Counted from the first letter of the stretch, positions 29,507 through 39,690 are shown. The stretch is 64,000 nucleotides of DNA from Variovorax paradoxus (GCF_009498455.1 NZ_CP045644.1:6389001-6453000), one strand, 5' to 3'. Notes: generated from the sequence alone by a model not told the origin. A program made the numbers and translations.

Positions 29507-29627
29507 TTCGTCCGATATCCGAAACGATCCATTCTCTTGGCGGTGGTTTTTGTTTCGTTTCCCGCAACCTAACATCCGGTCTGTTCACGCTGTCACCCAT
29601 CCAACCCACCGACCGAAAGACACCGCC

Positions 29628-30527
29628 ATGTTCCGCAGAACCCTCGTTGCCGCCGCCGCCCTGTCCGCCGCTTTTGCGCTCGCGCCCCTCGCCGCCCAGG
29701 CCGCGCAGCCGCTGAAGATCGACGTCTACAACCCCGGCACGAAGTCGATGTTCCCCGTGTCGTCGGTGCTGGTCGCCGGCGCCACCGACGCTGTGCTGGT
29801 CGACGCCCAGTTCCAGCGCAACGACGCGCAGGCGCTGGTGCAGAAGATCAAGGACAGCGGCAAGAAGCTGACCACGGTCTACATCAGCCACAGCGACCCC
29901 GACTACTACTTCGGCCTCGACGTGATCCGCGCCGCGTTCCCCGACGCGAAGATCGTCGCCACGCCGCAGACCGTGGCCGCCATCCAGGCCTCGAAGGACG
30001 GCAAGCTCGCGCACTGGGGCCCGATCCTCAAGGACAACGCGCCCCAGGCGCTGGTCGTGCCCGAGCCGCTGGCCGGCGACAGCCTCACGCTCGAAGGCAA
30101 GAAGATCCAGGTCGTCGGACTCGACAGCGCCACGCCCGCGCGCACCTTCGCGTGGATTCCCTCGCTGAAGGCGGTGGTCGGCGGCATTCCGGTGTCGGCC
30201 AACATCCACGTCTGGGTGGCCGACACGCAAACCGTGCAGTCGCGCCGCGACTGGCTCAAGACCCTCGACCGCATCGCCGCGCTGCATCCCAAGACCGTGG
30301 TGCCCGGCCACTACCTGCCGAACGCCGACGGCTCGTCGCCCTACACCGTGGCCTCGGTGAAGTTCACGCGCGACTACCTCAAGGCCTTCGAGACCGAAGC
30401 CACCAAGGCGAAGGACTCGGCCGCACTTATCGCCGCCATGAAGCAGCGCTACCCGAAGCTCGAAGACGCCTCGTCGCTCGAACTGGGCGCCAAGGTCATC
30501 AAGGGAGAAATGAAGTGGCCGCAGTGA
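29628..30527 (+). CDS. Exported metallo-beta-lactamase-fold protein with altered metal motif
   Basis: 299 residues with a signal peptide ending LAAQA. The fold is recognisable (SVLVAGATDAVLVDAQF, VYISHSDPDYYFGLD, VVPGHYLP). The canonical HxHxDH motif reads H88-S-D90-P-D92-Y93: the second and last histidines are replaced by Asp and Tyr. Metal binding must therefore differ from classic hydrolases. The DsbA-family gene overlaps its 3' end, indicating coupled expression. A subgroup with this exact motif appears to exist, but its activity is not known to me. Confidence 0.88.
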   Translation: MFRRTLVAAAALSAAFALAPLAAQAAQPLKIDVYNPGTKSMFPVSSVLVAGATDAVLVDAQFQRNDAQALVQKIKDSGKKLTTVYISHSDPDYYFGLDVIRAAFPDAKIVATPQTVAAIQASKDGKLAHWGPILKDNAPQALVVPEPLAGDSLTLEGKKIQVVGLDSATPARTFAWIPSLKAVVGGIPVSANIHVWVADTQTVQSRRDWLKTLDRIAALHPKTVVPGHYLPNADGSSPYTVASVKFTRDYLKAFETEATKAKDSAALIAAMKQRYPKLEDASSLELGAKVIKGEMKWPQ

Positions 30528-31243
30528 ACGCGAACAACAACGGCGGCACCGCCACCCTGCACTACATCTTCGATCCGCTGTGCGGCTGGTGCTACGCCGC
30601 CGCGCCGCTGGTCGAGGCGGCGCGCACCGTGCCGGGCCTGCGCGTCGCGTTCCACGGCGGCGGCATGATGACCGGCGCCAACCGCCGCCCCATCACGCCG
30701 CAGTGGCGCGACTACGTGATCCCGCACGACAAGCGCATCGCCGAACTCACGGGCCAGCCCTTCGGCGAGGCCTACTTCGAAGGCCTGCTGCGCGACAGCG
30801 GCGCGGTGATGGATTCCGCCCCGCCGATCACCGCCATCCTCGCCGCCGAATCGCTGCGCGAAGGCGGCGGGCTCGACATGGCGCACCGCGTGCAACAGGC
30901 GCACTACGTCGAAGGCCAACGCATCGCGGAAGCCGACGTGCTCGCCGCGCTGGCGGCCGAACTCGGCTTCGATGCCGAGGCTTTCGCCACGGCCTTCGCG
31001 CAGCACACGGGCGACGCCACCGCGCAGCACATCGCCGCAAGCCGCGACCTGCTGCAGCGCGCGGGCGGCCAGGGCTTTCCGACCTTCGTGCTGGCGCAGG
31101 CCGATGGCAGCACGGGCCGCATCGACATCGGGCCGTGGCTGGGGCGTGCGGACGACTGGAAGGCGCAACTCGCGACCTTCGTCGCGCCGACGCCTGCTGC
31201 AACTGCGTCCGAAGCCTGCGGCCCCGACGGCTGCGCGATCTAG
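30515..31243 (+). CDS. DsbA-family (FrnE/2-hydroxychromene isomerase-like) thiol protein
   Basis: 242 residues from a GTG at 30515 that has AAGGGAG 7 bp upstream; no signal peptide, so cytoplasmic. Active-site motif DPLCGWCYA gives CGWC (C23/C26), and GGQGFPTFVL carries the cis-proline. The C-terminus ends in an extra CGPDGC pair, unusual and possibly a resolving dithiol. It overlaps the preceding metallo-beta-lactamase-fold gene by 13 bp. Role inferred as thiol-disulfide exchange or redox isomerase. Confidence 0.85.
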   Translation: MAAVNANNNGGTATLHYIFDPLCGWCYAAAPLVEAARTVPGLRVAFHGGGMMTGANRRPITPQWRDYVIPHDKRIAELTGQPFGEAYFEGLLRDSGAVMDSAPPITAILAAESLREGGGLDMAHRVQQAHYVEGQRIAEADVLAALAAELGFDAEAFATAFAQHTGDATAQHIAASRDLLQRAGGQGFPTFVLAQADGSTGRIDIGPWLGRADDWKAQLATFVAPTPAATASEACGPDGCAI

Positions 31244-31539
31244 GCGACCTTCTCCAGGAACACCAGCCGGATCGGCGCGTCCAGCAGTTCGTCGAAACGC
31301 TTCTCGAAAGCCTGGAAGTACGGCGTGGCGAAGTGCGCGTCGAGCGCGGCCTGGTCCTGGAACGACTCGCGCATGTAGAAGCTGCCGGGCTCGTCGCGCA
31401 GCTCGAACAAGGTGTAGTCGAGGCAGCCGGGCTCTTGCCGCGTGGGCGCCACCAGCGCGCTCAAGGCGTCGCGCAACGCCTCGCGCTGGCCGGTCCTGGC
31501 TTTCAATACGGCGATGCTGATGAGGGGCGTGGTGCTCAT
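31240..31539 (-). CDS. Antibiotic biosynthesis monooxygenase (ABM)/quinol monooxygenase-like protein
   Basis: 99 residues forming a ferredoxin-like dimeric alpha-beta barrel: PLISIAVLKARTGQREAL at the N-terminus, EPGCLDYTLFELRDEPGSFY and the ESFQDQAALDAHF motif are typical of YgiN-like proteins. These act without cofactors on quinols or as small enzymes of aromatic metabolism; many are uncharacterised. It converges on the DsbA-like gene with a 4-bp stop overlap. Confidence 0.87.
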   Translation of the reverse strand: MSTTPLISIAVLKARTGQREALRDALSALVAPTRQEPGCLDYTLFELRDEPGSFYMRESFQDQAALDAHFATPYFQAFEKRFDELLDAPIRLVFLEKVA

Positions 31540-31690
31540 GGGTCGGTGCGCTGCATGCGGCATGGAGTTCGGATGCCTGCAGTCTGCGGTGATGTCCGCA
31601 CATGAAAAAGCCCACGTGCCCGGAAACTCTTTCAATCGCTCCTTGAAGATCACTGCTCACAGGGTGCGGCCATCGCACCATGGCCCGCTG

Positions 31691-32390
<700 letters not shown>

Positions 32391-32398
<8 letters not shown>

Positions 32399-33155
32399 GG
32401 GCGTGTTCTCCGTGGCCCAGGTAGACCTCTTTGACCTTCGGGTCGTTGGCGATGGTTTCCGGGTCGCCCTCGGTCAGCAGCGCGCCGTTGACCAGCACCG
32501 TCATGCGGTCGGCAAAGCTGAACACCAGGTCCATGTCGTGCTCGATGAGCAGCACCGACACATCGGACGGCAGCGCGGCCACGGTCTGCAGCAGCTCCTC
32601 GCGCTCGCCGGCGGGCACGCCGGCCACGGGCTCGTCGAGCAGCAGCACGCGCGGCTCGCAGGCCAGCGCAATCGCAATCTCCAGCAGGCGGCGCTTGCCG
32701 TAGGCCATGAATTTCGTCTGCTGCTGCGCCACGTCGGCGAGATGGAACTGCTCCAGCAATTGCCCTGCCCGCTCGGCGATGCGCTTGTCCGCGCCCAGCG
32801 GTCGCCACCATTGCGCGGCGATGCCCTTCTGCTGCGACACCACGAGCGCCAGCGTTTCCAGCGGCGTCATCGAGTCGAAGAGCTGGTTGATCTGGAAGGT
32901 GCGCACCAGCCCGCGCGCCACGCGCTTGTGCGGCGCGAGCGTGGTGATGTCTTCGCCGAGCAGCGAGATGCGGCCTTCGGTGGGCGTGAGCACGCCGGTC
33001 AGCAGGTTGATCAGCGTGGTCTTGCCGGCGCCGTTCGGGCCGATGAGCGCGTGGCGTGCGCCACGTTTCAATTCCATCGTGACGTTGTTCGTGGCCGTGA
33101 TGCCACCGAAGCGCATCACGAGGCCCTGGGTCGAGAGCACGGTGTCGGTCGTCAT
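32391..33155 (-). CDS. livG: Branched-chain amino-acid-type ABC transporter ATPase LivG
   Basis: 254 residues. Walker A GPNGAGKTT and Walker B RVLLLDEPVAGVP are present, but the position of the signature motif reads KFMAYGKRRLLEIA, so the usual LSGGQ is degenerate, as is common in LivG proteins. Start MTTDTVLSTQGL at 33155 overlaps the livM stop as ATGA. Cytoplasmic subunit of the importer. Confidence 0.93.
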
Positions 33156-34138
33156 GCCGCACCGCCCTTCTTCTTGCCGGCGCCGAACCATGTCCATGGT
33201 TTCAGCAGCCGGTCGCGCCCCACGAGCACCAGCAGCACGAGGATCAGGCCGATCCAGAACATCCAGTACTGCGGCGTGACCGACGACAGCCAGTTCTGCA
33301 GCAGCTTGAAGACGATGGCGCCGGTGACGCCGCCATAAAGCCAGCCCACGCCGCCGATGACCAGCATCAGCAGCACGTCGGCCGAGCGGTCGAAGGCCAG
33401 CACGTCGAGCGAAGCGAAGCCGGTGGTCTGCGCCAGCAGCGCGCCCGCCGCGCCCGCGATGCCGGCGGCGACGGTGTAGACCACGGCGAGCCGCGACACC
33501 ACCGGGATGCCGATGGCCATGGCGCGCAGCCGGTTGTCGCGGATGGCCTTCAACGTGGCGCCGAACGGCGAGTGCACGATGCGGCGCATGACGAGGAACA
33601 GCACGAGCATCACGGCCAGCGAGTACCAGGCGGCCGTGCGGCCGTAGAGGTCGAACTCGAAGAGGCCGAGCACCGGCCCCATGACCACGCCCTGCAGGCC
33701 GTCGGCGCCGCCGGTGAGCCAGTCGAGCTTGTTGGCCAGTTCGAGCAGCAGCAGCGCGGTGCCGAGCGTGACCATCAACCGCGTGAGGTCGCTGCCGCGC
33801 AAGATGGTTACGCTGGCCACGAGGCCCAGCACGGCCGACAGCACGGTGGCGAACACGAGGCCCACGGTCGGATCGGGCATGACGAGCTTGGCGAACAGCG
33901 CGGCGGCATACGCACCGAAGCCGAAGAAGGCCGCATGGCCGAGCGACACGATGCCGGTGTAGCCAAGGATGAGATCGAGCGACATCGCGAACAGCGCGAC
34001 GATGGCAATCTCGTTGACCAGCAGCGAATGCGAGGGCATGGCCAGCGGCAACGCGAAGGCCACGGCCCAGATCACGAACTCCCAGGGCCGCCAGCGCGCG
34101 GTGCGCAGCAGGGCCGATTCATAGGCAGGCGCGCTCAT
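33152..34138 (-). CDS. livM: Branched-chain amino-acid-type ABC permease LivM
   Basis: 328 residues, about ten membrane helices. The family core LILGYTGIVSLGHAAFFGFGAY is present, and FGATLKAIRDNRLRAMAIG is the cytoplasmic coupling loop that contacts the ATPase. It sits between livH (1 bp gap) and livG (ATGA overlap). Confidence 0.94.
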   Translation of the reverse strand: MSAPAYESALLRTARWRPWEFVIWAVAFALPLAMPSHSLLVNEIAIVALFAMSLDLILGYTGIVSLGHAAFFGFGAYAAALFAKLVMPDPTVGLVFATVLSAVLGLVASVTILRGSDLTRLMVTLGTALLLLELANKLDWLTGGADGLQGVVMGPVLGLFEFDLYGRTAAWYSLAVMLVLFLVMRRIVHSPFGATLKAIRDNRLRAMAIGIPVVSRLAVVYTVAAGIAGAAGALLAQTTGFASLDVLAFDRSADVLLMLVIGGVGWLYGGVTGAIVFKLLQNWLSSVTPQYWMFWIGLILVLLVLVGRDRLLKPWTWFGAGKKKGGAA

Positions 34139-34139
34139 G

Positions 34140-35012
34140 TCAGCGGCCTCCCTTGCGCGTGAACAGGCCCTGGGGCCGCCACATGAGGATCAGGATCATG
34201 AGCAGGTAGACGGTGAACGCGCCCATCTTCGGAATGAAGTACTTGCCCGCCACGTCGGCAATGCCGAGCAGCAGTGCGGCGGCGAGCGGCCCGGTGATCG
34301 ACGAGGTGCCGCCGACCGAGACCACGATGAGGAAATAGATCATGTACTTGAGCGGGAAGGTCGGGTCGAGCCCGAGGATTTCCGCGCCCAGTGCGCCGCC
34401 CAGCCCGGCCAGGCCCGAGCCCACGGCGAAGGTCATGAGGAACACGATGTTGACGTTGATGCCCAGCCCGGCCGCCACGCGCGGATCGTCGACGGCGGCG
34501 CGCAGGCGGCTGCCGAAGCGGGTCTTCGAGAGAATGAGCTGCAGCACCACGGTGAGCACGGCGCACACGGCGATGATGAAGATGCGGTAGTGGCCCATGC
34601 CCAGCAGGAACGCACCGTCGCCGAATTCGCTGCGCCCGCGCAGCCACTCGGGCAGCTGCAGGTTCTGCTGCGACGAGCCGACGAAGTAGTCGACGGCCGC
34701 AACAGCCATGAACGCCAGTCCGATGGAAAACAGCACCTGGTCCAGGTGCGGCTTGCCGTACATCGGGCGGTAGAGCGTGCGTTCCAGCACCGCCCCGGCC
34801 AGGCCGACGACGATGAACGCGAGCGGCAGGCAGGCCAGGAACGGCAAGCCCAGCTTCTGCATCGCGAACACGGTGAGGTAGCCGCCGGCCATGGCGAAGG
34901 CGCCGTGCGCGAGGTTGATGAAGTTCATCAGCCCGAGCGTCACGGCCAGCCCCACGGCGAGGACGAAGAGCAGCATGCCGTAGGCGATGCCGTCGAAAAG
35001 AATGGTCAGCAT
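34140..35012 (-). CDS. livH: Branched-chain amino-acid-type ABC permease LivH
   Basis: 290 residues, about eight helices. Contains [20 protein letters not shown], the hallmark of LivH permeases, and a coupling loop near FGSRLRAAVDDPRVAAGLGI. The start at 35012 (MLTILFDGIAYG) is the conserved N-terminus. A 257-bp repeat element separates it from livK, an unusual interruption of the operon. Confidence 0.94.
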   Translation of the reverse strand: MLTILFDGIAYGMLLFVLAVGLAVTLGLMNFINLAHGAFAMAGGYLTVFAMQKLGLPFLACLPLAFIVVGLAGAVLERTLYRPMYGKPHLDQVLFSIGLAFMAVAAVDYFVGSSQQNLQLPEWLRGRSEFGDGAFLLGMGHYRIFIIAVCAVLTVVLQLILSKTRFGSRLRAAVDDPRVAAGLGINVNIVFLMTFAVGSGLAGLGGALGAEILGLDPTFPLKYMIYFLIVVSVGGTSSITGPLAAALLLGIADVAGKYFIPKMGAFTVYLLMILILMWRPQGLFTRKGGR

Positions 35013-35063
35013 GTCGGTTGTCTGGGTGCGTTCGTTCTGGATGCTGCTGTTCGGGGTGATGCT

Positions 35064-35320
35064 GTTCAGGGCGCGTGCCCAGGCCACCGGGTACTTCCCT
35101 CCGCGAATGTCCCCCGCTTCGCTCCTCCTTGATTTCGCTGCGGGAAGCACCCAGTGCCCTGAGCACAAGGCACGCTGTCGGTTCACAGCCGATCAACCAG
35201 TGCTCTGAACACGCTCACGTCGATGGGGTGCCTTGCGCAGCGAAATCAAGGAGGAGGGGCGCAGCCCCGGGGGACATTCGCGGAGCAAGGTTCCCCGTCG
35301 GCGGGAGCGTCGCCCTGAAC
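35064..35320. repeat. MITE-like palindromic element, copy A
   Basis: 257 bp bounded by perfect 10-bp terminal inverted repeats GTTCAGGGCG and CGCCCTGAAC. Inside is a second, longer inverted repeat: GCGAATGTCC with CTCCTCCTTGATTTCGCTGC on the left is mirrored on the right. The outer parts match the inverted copy at 45723-45978, while the centre differs. It carries no gene. It occupies the livK-livH gap (35013-35349) and may affect expression of the downstream liv genes. No clear target-site duplication was seen. Confidence 0.85.
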
Positions 35321-35349
35321 GGCAGCGCTCCCACACGACGAAGCAAAAA

Positions 35350-36534
35350 TTACTTCGCCTTGCCCGGGTCTTTCACACCCTTGATCACGTCGAACTCGAC
35401 GTTGTAGAGCTGCCCGTCCTTCTTTTCAACCTTGCGCAGGTACACGTCCTGCACGATGTCGCGCGTCTGCGCATCGATCAGTACCTGGCCGCGCGGGCTC
35501 TCGAAGACCTGGCCCTTCATGGCGGCCAGCAGTGCTTCGCCGCCGCCCTGGCCCTTGGTGGTCTTGAGGGCTTCGTAGATCACGCGCATGCCGTCATAGC
35601 CGCCCACGGCCATGAAGTTGGGGCGCATCTTGGGGTTGGCTTTCTGGAAGGCCTCGACGAACTTCTTGTTGAGCGCCGAGGGGTGGGCAGCCGAGTAGTG
35701 GTGCGAGGTGACCACGCCCAGCGCGCCGTCGCCCATGTCGTTCAGCTGATCGTCGTCCGTCACGTCGCCGGTGGCGATCATCTTGATGCCGGCCTTGTCC
35801 ATGCCGCGTTCGAGGAACTGCTTCATCACGGCCGCGCCCGCGCCCGAGGGCACGAAGACGAACAGCGCGTCGGGCTTGGCGTCGCGCACCTTCTGCAGGA
35901 ACGGCGCGAAGTCGGGGTTGCGCAGCGGCACGCGCAGCTTCTCGAGCACCTTGCCGCCGTTGAGCTGGAAGCGCTCGCTGAAGAACTTCTCGGCGTCGTT
36001 GCCGGGGCCGTAGTCGGTGACCAGCGTCACGACCGACTTCACGCCGTTCTTCGGCGCCCAGTCGCCCATCACCACCGACACCTGCGGCAGCGTGAAGCTG
36101 CTGCGCACGATGTAGGGCGAGGCCTCGGTGATGCTCGAGGTGGCGGCGGCCATCACGACCTGCGGCGTCTTCGACTGCGTGGCCAGCGGCGCGGCGGCCA
36201 GTGCGGCCGGCGTGATGCCGAAGCCGGCGATCACGTTGACCTTCTCGTTGACGATGAGCTCCTGCGCCAGGCGCTTGGTCACGTCGGGCAGGCCGGTGTC
36301 GTCCTTCACGATCAGCTCGACCTTCTTGCCGGCCACGGTGTCGCCGTTCTGCGCCATGTACAGGCGCGCGGCAGCTTCGATCTGGCGGCCGGTGGAGGCC
36401 GACTGGCCCGTCATCGGCAGGATCAGGCCGATCTTGAACTTGTTGTCCTGGGCGCTGGCCGCAGGCAGCGACAGCGCGGTGGCGAGCGCAATCGCCGAAA
36501 GGCCGGCGGTCTGGATGAGATGGCGTCTTTGCAT
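35350..36534 (-). CDS. livK: ABC transporter periplasmic binding protein, LivK type
   Basis: 394 residues. Signal peptide MQRRHLIQTAGLSAIALATA ending at ASAQ, then the type-1 periplasmic-binding fold (FKIGLILPMTGQSASTGRQI, SSFTLPQVSVVMGDWAP, TDYGPGNDAEKFF). First gene of the livK-H-M-G-F transcript. The context next to a Rieske demethylase set and an IclR-type repeat hints at an aromatic or related acid rather than amino acids, but this is inference. Confidence 0.93.
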   Translation of the reverse strand: MQRRHLIQTAGLSAIALATALSLPAASAQDNKFKIGLILPMTGQSASTGRQIEAAARLYMAQNGDTVAGKKVELIVKDDTGLPDVTKRLAQELIVNEKVNVIAGFGITPAALAAAPLATQSKTPQVVMAAATSSITEASPYIVRSSFTLPQVSVVMGDWAPKNGVKSVVTLVTDYGPGNDAEKFFSERFQLNGGKVLEKLRVPLRNPDFAPFLQKVRDAKPDALFVFVPSGAGAAVMKQFLERGMDKAGIKMIATGDVTDDDQLNDMGDGALGVVTSHHYSAAHPSALNKKFVEAFQKANPKMRPNFMAVGGYDGMRVIYEALKTTKGQGGGEALLAAMKGQVFESPRGQVLIDAQTRDIVQDVYLRKVEKKDGQLYNVEFDVIKGVKDPGKAK

Positions 36535-36640
36535 GGAGTTTTTCCTTTGAGGGACGGAACGCGAAACCGGGCGTATTTTGAACAATTCGCAACAACTGGC
36601 GGAGAAGGCAACCACCTACCCACCCGCCGCACGGGACTTT

Positions 36641-36682
36641 GTTGCGCGATCAATCGAATGGTTGCGCGATGATCGCGCAACC
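36641..36682. promoter_or_regulatory. Three-repeat operator upstream of livK (IclR-family geometry)
   Basis: GTTGCGCGAT occurs at 36641-36650 and again at 36661-36670, and its inverse ATCGCGCAAC at 36672-36681. The second and third copies form a palindrome, extended to 11-bp arms (36660-36682), and the first is a direct repeat exactly 10 bp away. This matches the arrangement described for IclR-family regulators such as PcaU (recalled). No IclR gene is present in the window. Confidence 0.65.
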
Positions 36683-36689
36683 GATGTTT

Positions 36690-37679
36690 TCAGCAGTCGG
36701 GGCGGTACGCGGAATCGAGCGTGAGCGTACCCACGGCGCGTGACACGCAGGCGCAGATGCGCGTGGTCGCCTGCTTCTCGTGCGGGCTCAGGAACACGTC
36801 GCGGTGATCGACTTCGCCGTCCACGGCCAGCACGTCCATGGCGCACAGGCCGCACTCGCCGCGCTTGCAGTCCGACAGCGTCTGCACGCCCGCTGCATCG
36901 AGCGCGTCGAGCAAGGTGCAGTCGGCCGGCACGGTGATCGACAGGTCGTGGCGCGGAATGCGCACGGTGAAGGCCTGCGTCGCAAGCCGCCCGCTGCTGC
37001 CGAAGGTTTCGAAGCGCAGGTCGGCGAGCGGCCGGCCGGCCGCGGCCCAGGCGCGCTTGACGGCTTCGAGCATCGGCACCGGGCCGCAGGTGTAGAGCTG
37101 GCCACCCGGCGGCAGCGCGGCGATGGCGGCGTCGAAGTCGATGGGCGCTGCGCCTTCGTGCGCCTGCACGGCGGCTTCGCCCAATGCGTCGCGCAGGGTG
37201 TCGAGGTAGCCGAACTCGCCCGCATGGCGCGCGCCGTACAGCATCGACACCGGCACGCCGCGGCGTTGGGCCAGCGCGCCGAGGCGCTGCGCCATCAGCA
37301 CCAGCGGCGTGATGCCGATGCCGCCCGCCACCAGCAGGTAGCCGGGCGCCGCCAGGTCGAGCGGAAAGTGGTTCTGCGGTGCGCTCACCTGCAGCCGGTC
37401 GCCCACGGCCAGCCGCCACATCGCGCGCGAGCCGCCACGACCGTCGTCCAGCCGCTTGACGGCGATGCGCCAGCAACTGCCGTCGCCCTCGCCCACCAGC
37501 GAGTAGGAGCGCGTCTGCACGCGGCCCTGCTCGGTCATCACCTGCACCTGCAGGTGGGCGCCGGGCTCATGTGCGGCGACGAAGTCGGCGTCGGGGCGCA
37601 GCGTGAATTCGCGCACGGTGGGCGTGACGTCGCGCAGCGCCACGATTTGCGCCTGCATCCATTGGAGATCGCTTTTCAT
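36690..37679 (-). CDS. PDR/VanB-family reductase of a Rieske oxygenase
   Basis: 329 residues in the phthalate-dioxygenase-reductase order: FMN domain (RSYSLVG), NAD domain (LLVAGGIGITPLVLMAQRL, YTCGPVPML) and C-terminal [2Fe-2S] ferredoxin (CKRGECGLC plus CACVSRA). It passes electrons from NADH to a terminal Rieske oxygenase. It lies two genes downstream of the VanA-like oxygenase, separated by a GntR regulator, and is its obvious partner. VanB-like; exact substrate system unproven. Confidence 0.92.
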   Translation of the reverse strand: MKSDLQWMQAQIVALRDVTPTVREFTLRPDADFVAAHEPGAHLQVQVMTEQGRVQTRSYSLVGEGDGSCWRIAVKRLDDGRGGSRAMWRLAVGDRLQVSAPQNHFPLDLAAPGYLLVAGGIGITPLVLMAQRLGALAQRRGVPVSMLYGARHAGEFGYLDTLRDALGEAAVQAHEGAAPIDFDAAIAALPPGGQLYTCGPVPMLEAVKRAWAAAGRPLADLRFETFGSSGRLATQAFTVRIPRHDLSITVPADCTLLDALDAAGVQTLSDCKRGECGLCAMDVLAVDGEVDHRDVFLSPHEKQATTRICACVSRAVGTLTLDSAYRPDC

Positions 37680-37724
37680 CGGGGGAACACCAGCAGGAAA
37701 AGAAGGAAAGAAGAAGGTCGTCGA

Positions 37725-38498
37725 TCAGCCGCGACGGCGGATCAGTTGCACGCCCGGCAGCGGGCGCTGCTCGGCGCTCGGCGTGCCGTGCAGCGCCTCG
37801 CGCAGGTTGCGCCGTGCGATGCGGCTGTGCTCGCGCATCAGCGCCTCGGCGCGCGAACCCTCGCCGGATTCGATGGCGTCGAGCACCTGCAGGTGCTGGT
37901 CCTGCGCAATCACGAGCATGTCGCGTGCGGCCGGCGAATTGGCCTGCACGATGACGAAGCCCGAGGGCGAGGCGAACGGCAGGTTGACCACGCGTTCGAG
38001 CTGCTGCGCGATGACGGGGCTGCCCGCCATCTCGCACAGCAGCGCGTGGAATTTTTCGTTGTGCGTCACGTAGCGCGAGAAGGCCGCGTCGTCGAGCGCG
38101 GGCTCACGCAGCAGCTCGTCGATGCGCGTGAGGCAGGCGCGTGCCTCGCGCAGCACCACGGGCGCCGCGCCGCGTTCGGCCGCGAGCCGCGCCACCAGGC
38201 CTTCGAGCGTGCCGCGCAACTCGATGGCGTCGGCCACGTCGCGTTCGGAAAAGGTGCGCACCGCATAGCCGCCGTTGGGCAAGGCTTCGAGCAGCCCTTC
38301 TTGTTCCAGCCGCATGAGTGCGCTGCGCACCGGCGTGCGCGACACGCCGAGCTGCTCGGAGATGGCGACCTCGGCAATGCGTGCGCCACCGGGCAGTTCG
38401 CCCGCCAGAATCATTTCGCGCAACCGCAGCTGCGCCTTCACGGCCTGCGAGCTGCCGCTGTCGCCGGGCTCGGCGGAAGTCAGAGGAGCGACCTTCAT
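37725..38498 (-). CDS. GntR-family (FCD) transcriptional regulator of the Rieske oxygenase set
   Basis: 257 residues. The winged helix includes [20 protein letters not shown], and the C-terminal FCD domain holds the Asp/His metal site ([26 protein letters not shown]). Its ATG overlaps the vanA-like stop as TGATG. Two TGTATACA-type palindromes in the region between the oxygenase gene and the divergent MetE-like gene are its likely operators. Placement between the oxygenase and reductase genes favours a local repressor that releases on an aromatic ligand. Confidence 0.92.
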   Translation of the reverse strand: MKVAPLTSAEPGDSGSSQAVKAQLRLREMILAGELPGGARIAEVAISEQLGVSRTPVRSALMRLEQEGLLEALPNGGYAVRTFSERDVADAIELRGTLEGLVARLAAERGAAPVVLREARACLTRIDELLREPALDDAAFSRYVTHNEKFHALLCEMAGSPVIAQQLERVVNLPFASPSGFVIVQANSPAARDMLVIAQDQHLQVLDAIESGEGSRAEALMREHSRIARRNLREALHGTPSAEQRPLPGVQLIRRRG

Positions 38499-39607
38499 CA
38501 CGCGGCCTGCTTCTCTTCGACGGGGTGGATCGGAATCGCGGCGCGTGCGGGCCGCTCCTTCTCGATCATGCGGTCGATGAGGCGGCGCGCCCACATCGAA
38601 CCGGCGTCGATGTTGAGGTTGTAGAACTGGTGGTCGGGGTGCTCGTCGATGGCTTTCTGCTGCGCCTCGAGCACGATCTCGTCCTCGCGGAAGATGCCCG
38701 ACACGCCCTCGCGCAGCTCGTGCGTGAGGCGCTGTTCGCCCAGGCAGTAGTTGCGCACGAAGGCCCAGAAGTACAGGCAGGTCTTGTCAGTCTCGGGCGT
38801 GATGGTGTTGAGCACATAGCCGTTGACGCCCTTGCTGCGGTCGCCGGGGTTGCTGCCCGACGGCACGGCGCCGCTGCCCGCCTCGGCCACGCCGACGTCG
38901 ATGTTCACTGTGCACGGGCCTTCGAAACGGATGATCTGCCAGCGGTCGACCTTGCCCGTGTAGCCGCGCGCATGGCGGATCTGGTTGCCCCAGAACGGCG
39001 GCGCGTCGATGTTCTCCATCCAGCGCGTGACGGTGGCCGAGCGGTCGCCGTGCGTGGCCACGAAGGGCGCTTCGGCCACCTCGCGGTTGCCGATCGACGA
39101 GCCGTGCACGAAGGTCTCGTGCGTGAGGTCCATGAGGTTGTCGACCACGAGTCGGTAGTCGCAGTTGACGCGGATCATCTTGCCGTCGCCGGCCCAGGCC
39201 GCGTCGTCGTTCCAGTGCATGTCGGGCACGAGCGCGGGGTCGGCCTTGGCCGGATCGCCGGGCCAGATCCACACGAAGCGATGCTTCTCGACCACCGGAA
39301 AGCTGCGCACGCAGGCCGAGGGGTTGAGCGTTTCCTGGCTCGGCATGTGGGTGCAGCGGCCCTGGCTGTTGTAGACCAGGCCGTGGTAGCCGCAGACCAG
39401 CTCGTCGCCTTCGAGGCGGCCCAGCGACAGCGGCATCAGCCGGTGCCAGCAGGCGTCTTCGAGCGCGGCCACCTGGCCGTCGGTGCGGCGGAACATCACC
39501 AGCTTCTGGTTGCAGATCGTGCGCGGCAGCAGCGCGTGGCGCACTTCGACGTCGTAGGCGGCGGCATACCAGGCGTTGAGCGGAAAGGCGGTCGTGGGCG
39601 TCTTCAT
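38498..39607 (-). CDS. Rieske [2Fe-2S] oxygenase alpha subunit, VanA-like O-demethylase
   Basis: 369 residues. Rieske ligands C53-W-H55 and C72-G-Y-H75. Mononuclear iron site DLTHETFVH (H163, H168, with bridging D160). N-terminus [16 protein letters not shown] is typical of vanillate O-demethylase oxygenases. It would hydroxylate a methyl ether and release formaldehyde plus a phenol in the cytoplasm. The reductase gene is in the same operon. Vanillate is the default guess; related methoxybenzoates or other methylated substrates are possible. Confidence 0.88.
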   Translation of the reverse strand: MKTPTTAFPLNAWYAAAYDVEVRHALLPRTICNQKLVMFRRTDGQVAALEDACWHRLMPLSLGRLEGDELVCGYHGLVYNSQGRCTHMPSQETLNPSACVRSFPVVEKHRFVWIWPGDPAKADPALVPDMHWNDDAAWAGDGKMIRVNCDYRLVVDNLMDLTHETFVHGSSIGNREVAEAPFVATHGDRSATVTRWMENIDAPPFWGNQIRHARGYTGKVDRWQIIRFEGPCTVNIDVGVAEAGSGAVPSGSNPGDRSKGVNGYVLNTITPETDKTCLYFWAFVRNYCLGEQRLTHELREGVSGIFREDEIVLEAQQKAIDEHPDHQFYNLNIDAGSMWARRLIDRMIEKERPARAAIPIHPVEEKQAA

Positions 39608-39617
39608 GAATACGCAA

Positions 39618-39690
39618 TGTATACAGAACGACGAGAAATTCCAGCGTGCAACCCCTTATTCGAGGGTAAATACCGAGTTCAACGTATACA
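39618..39690. promoter_or_regulatory. Two GntR/FCD-type palindromes in a divergent promoter region
   Basis: TGTATACA at 39618-39625 and CGTATACA at 39683-39690 share a GTATAC core and are 65 bp apart, in the 145-bp gap between the VanA-like gene and the MetE-like gene. FCD-type GntR proteins commonly bind TTGTATACAA-like sites. One site lies within 20 bp of the oxygenase start codon. Confidence 0.65.
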
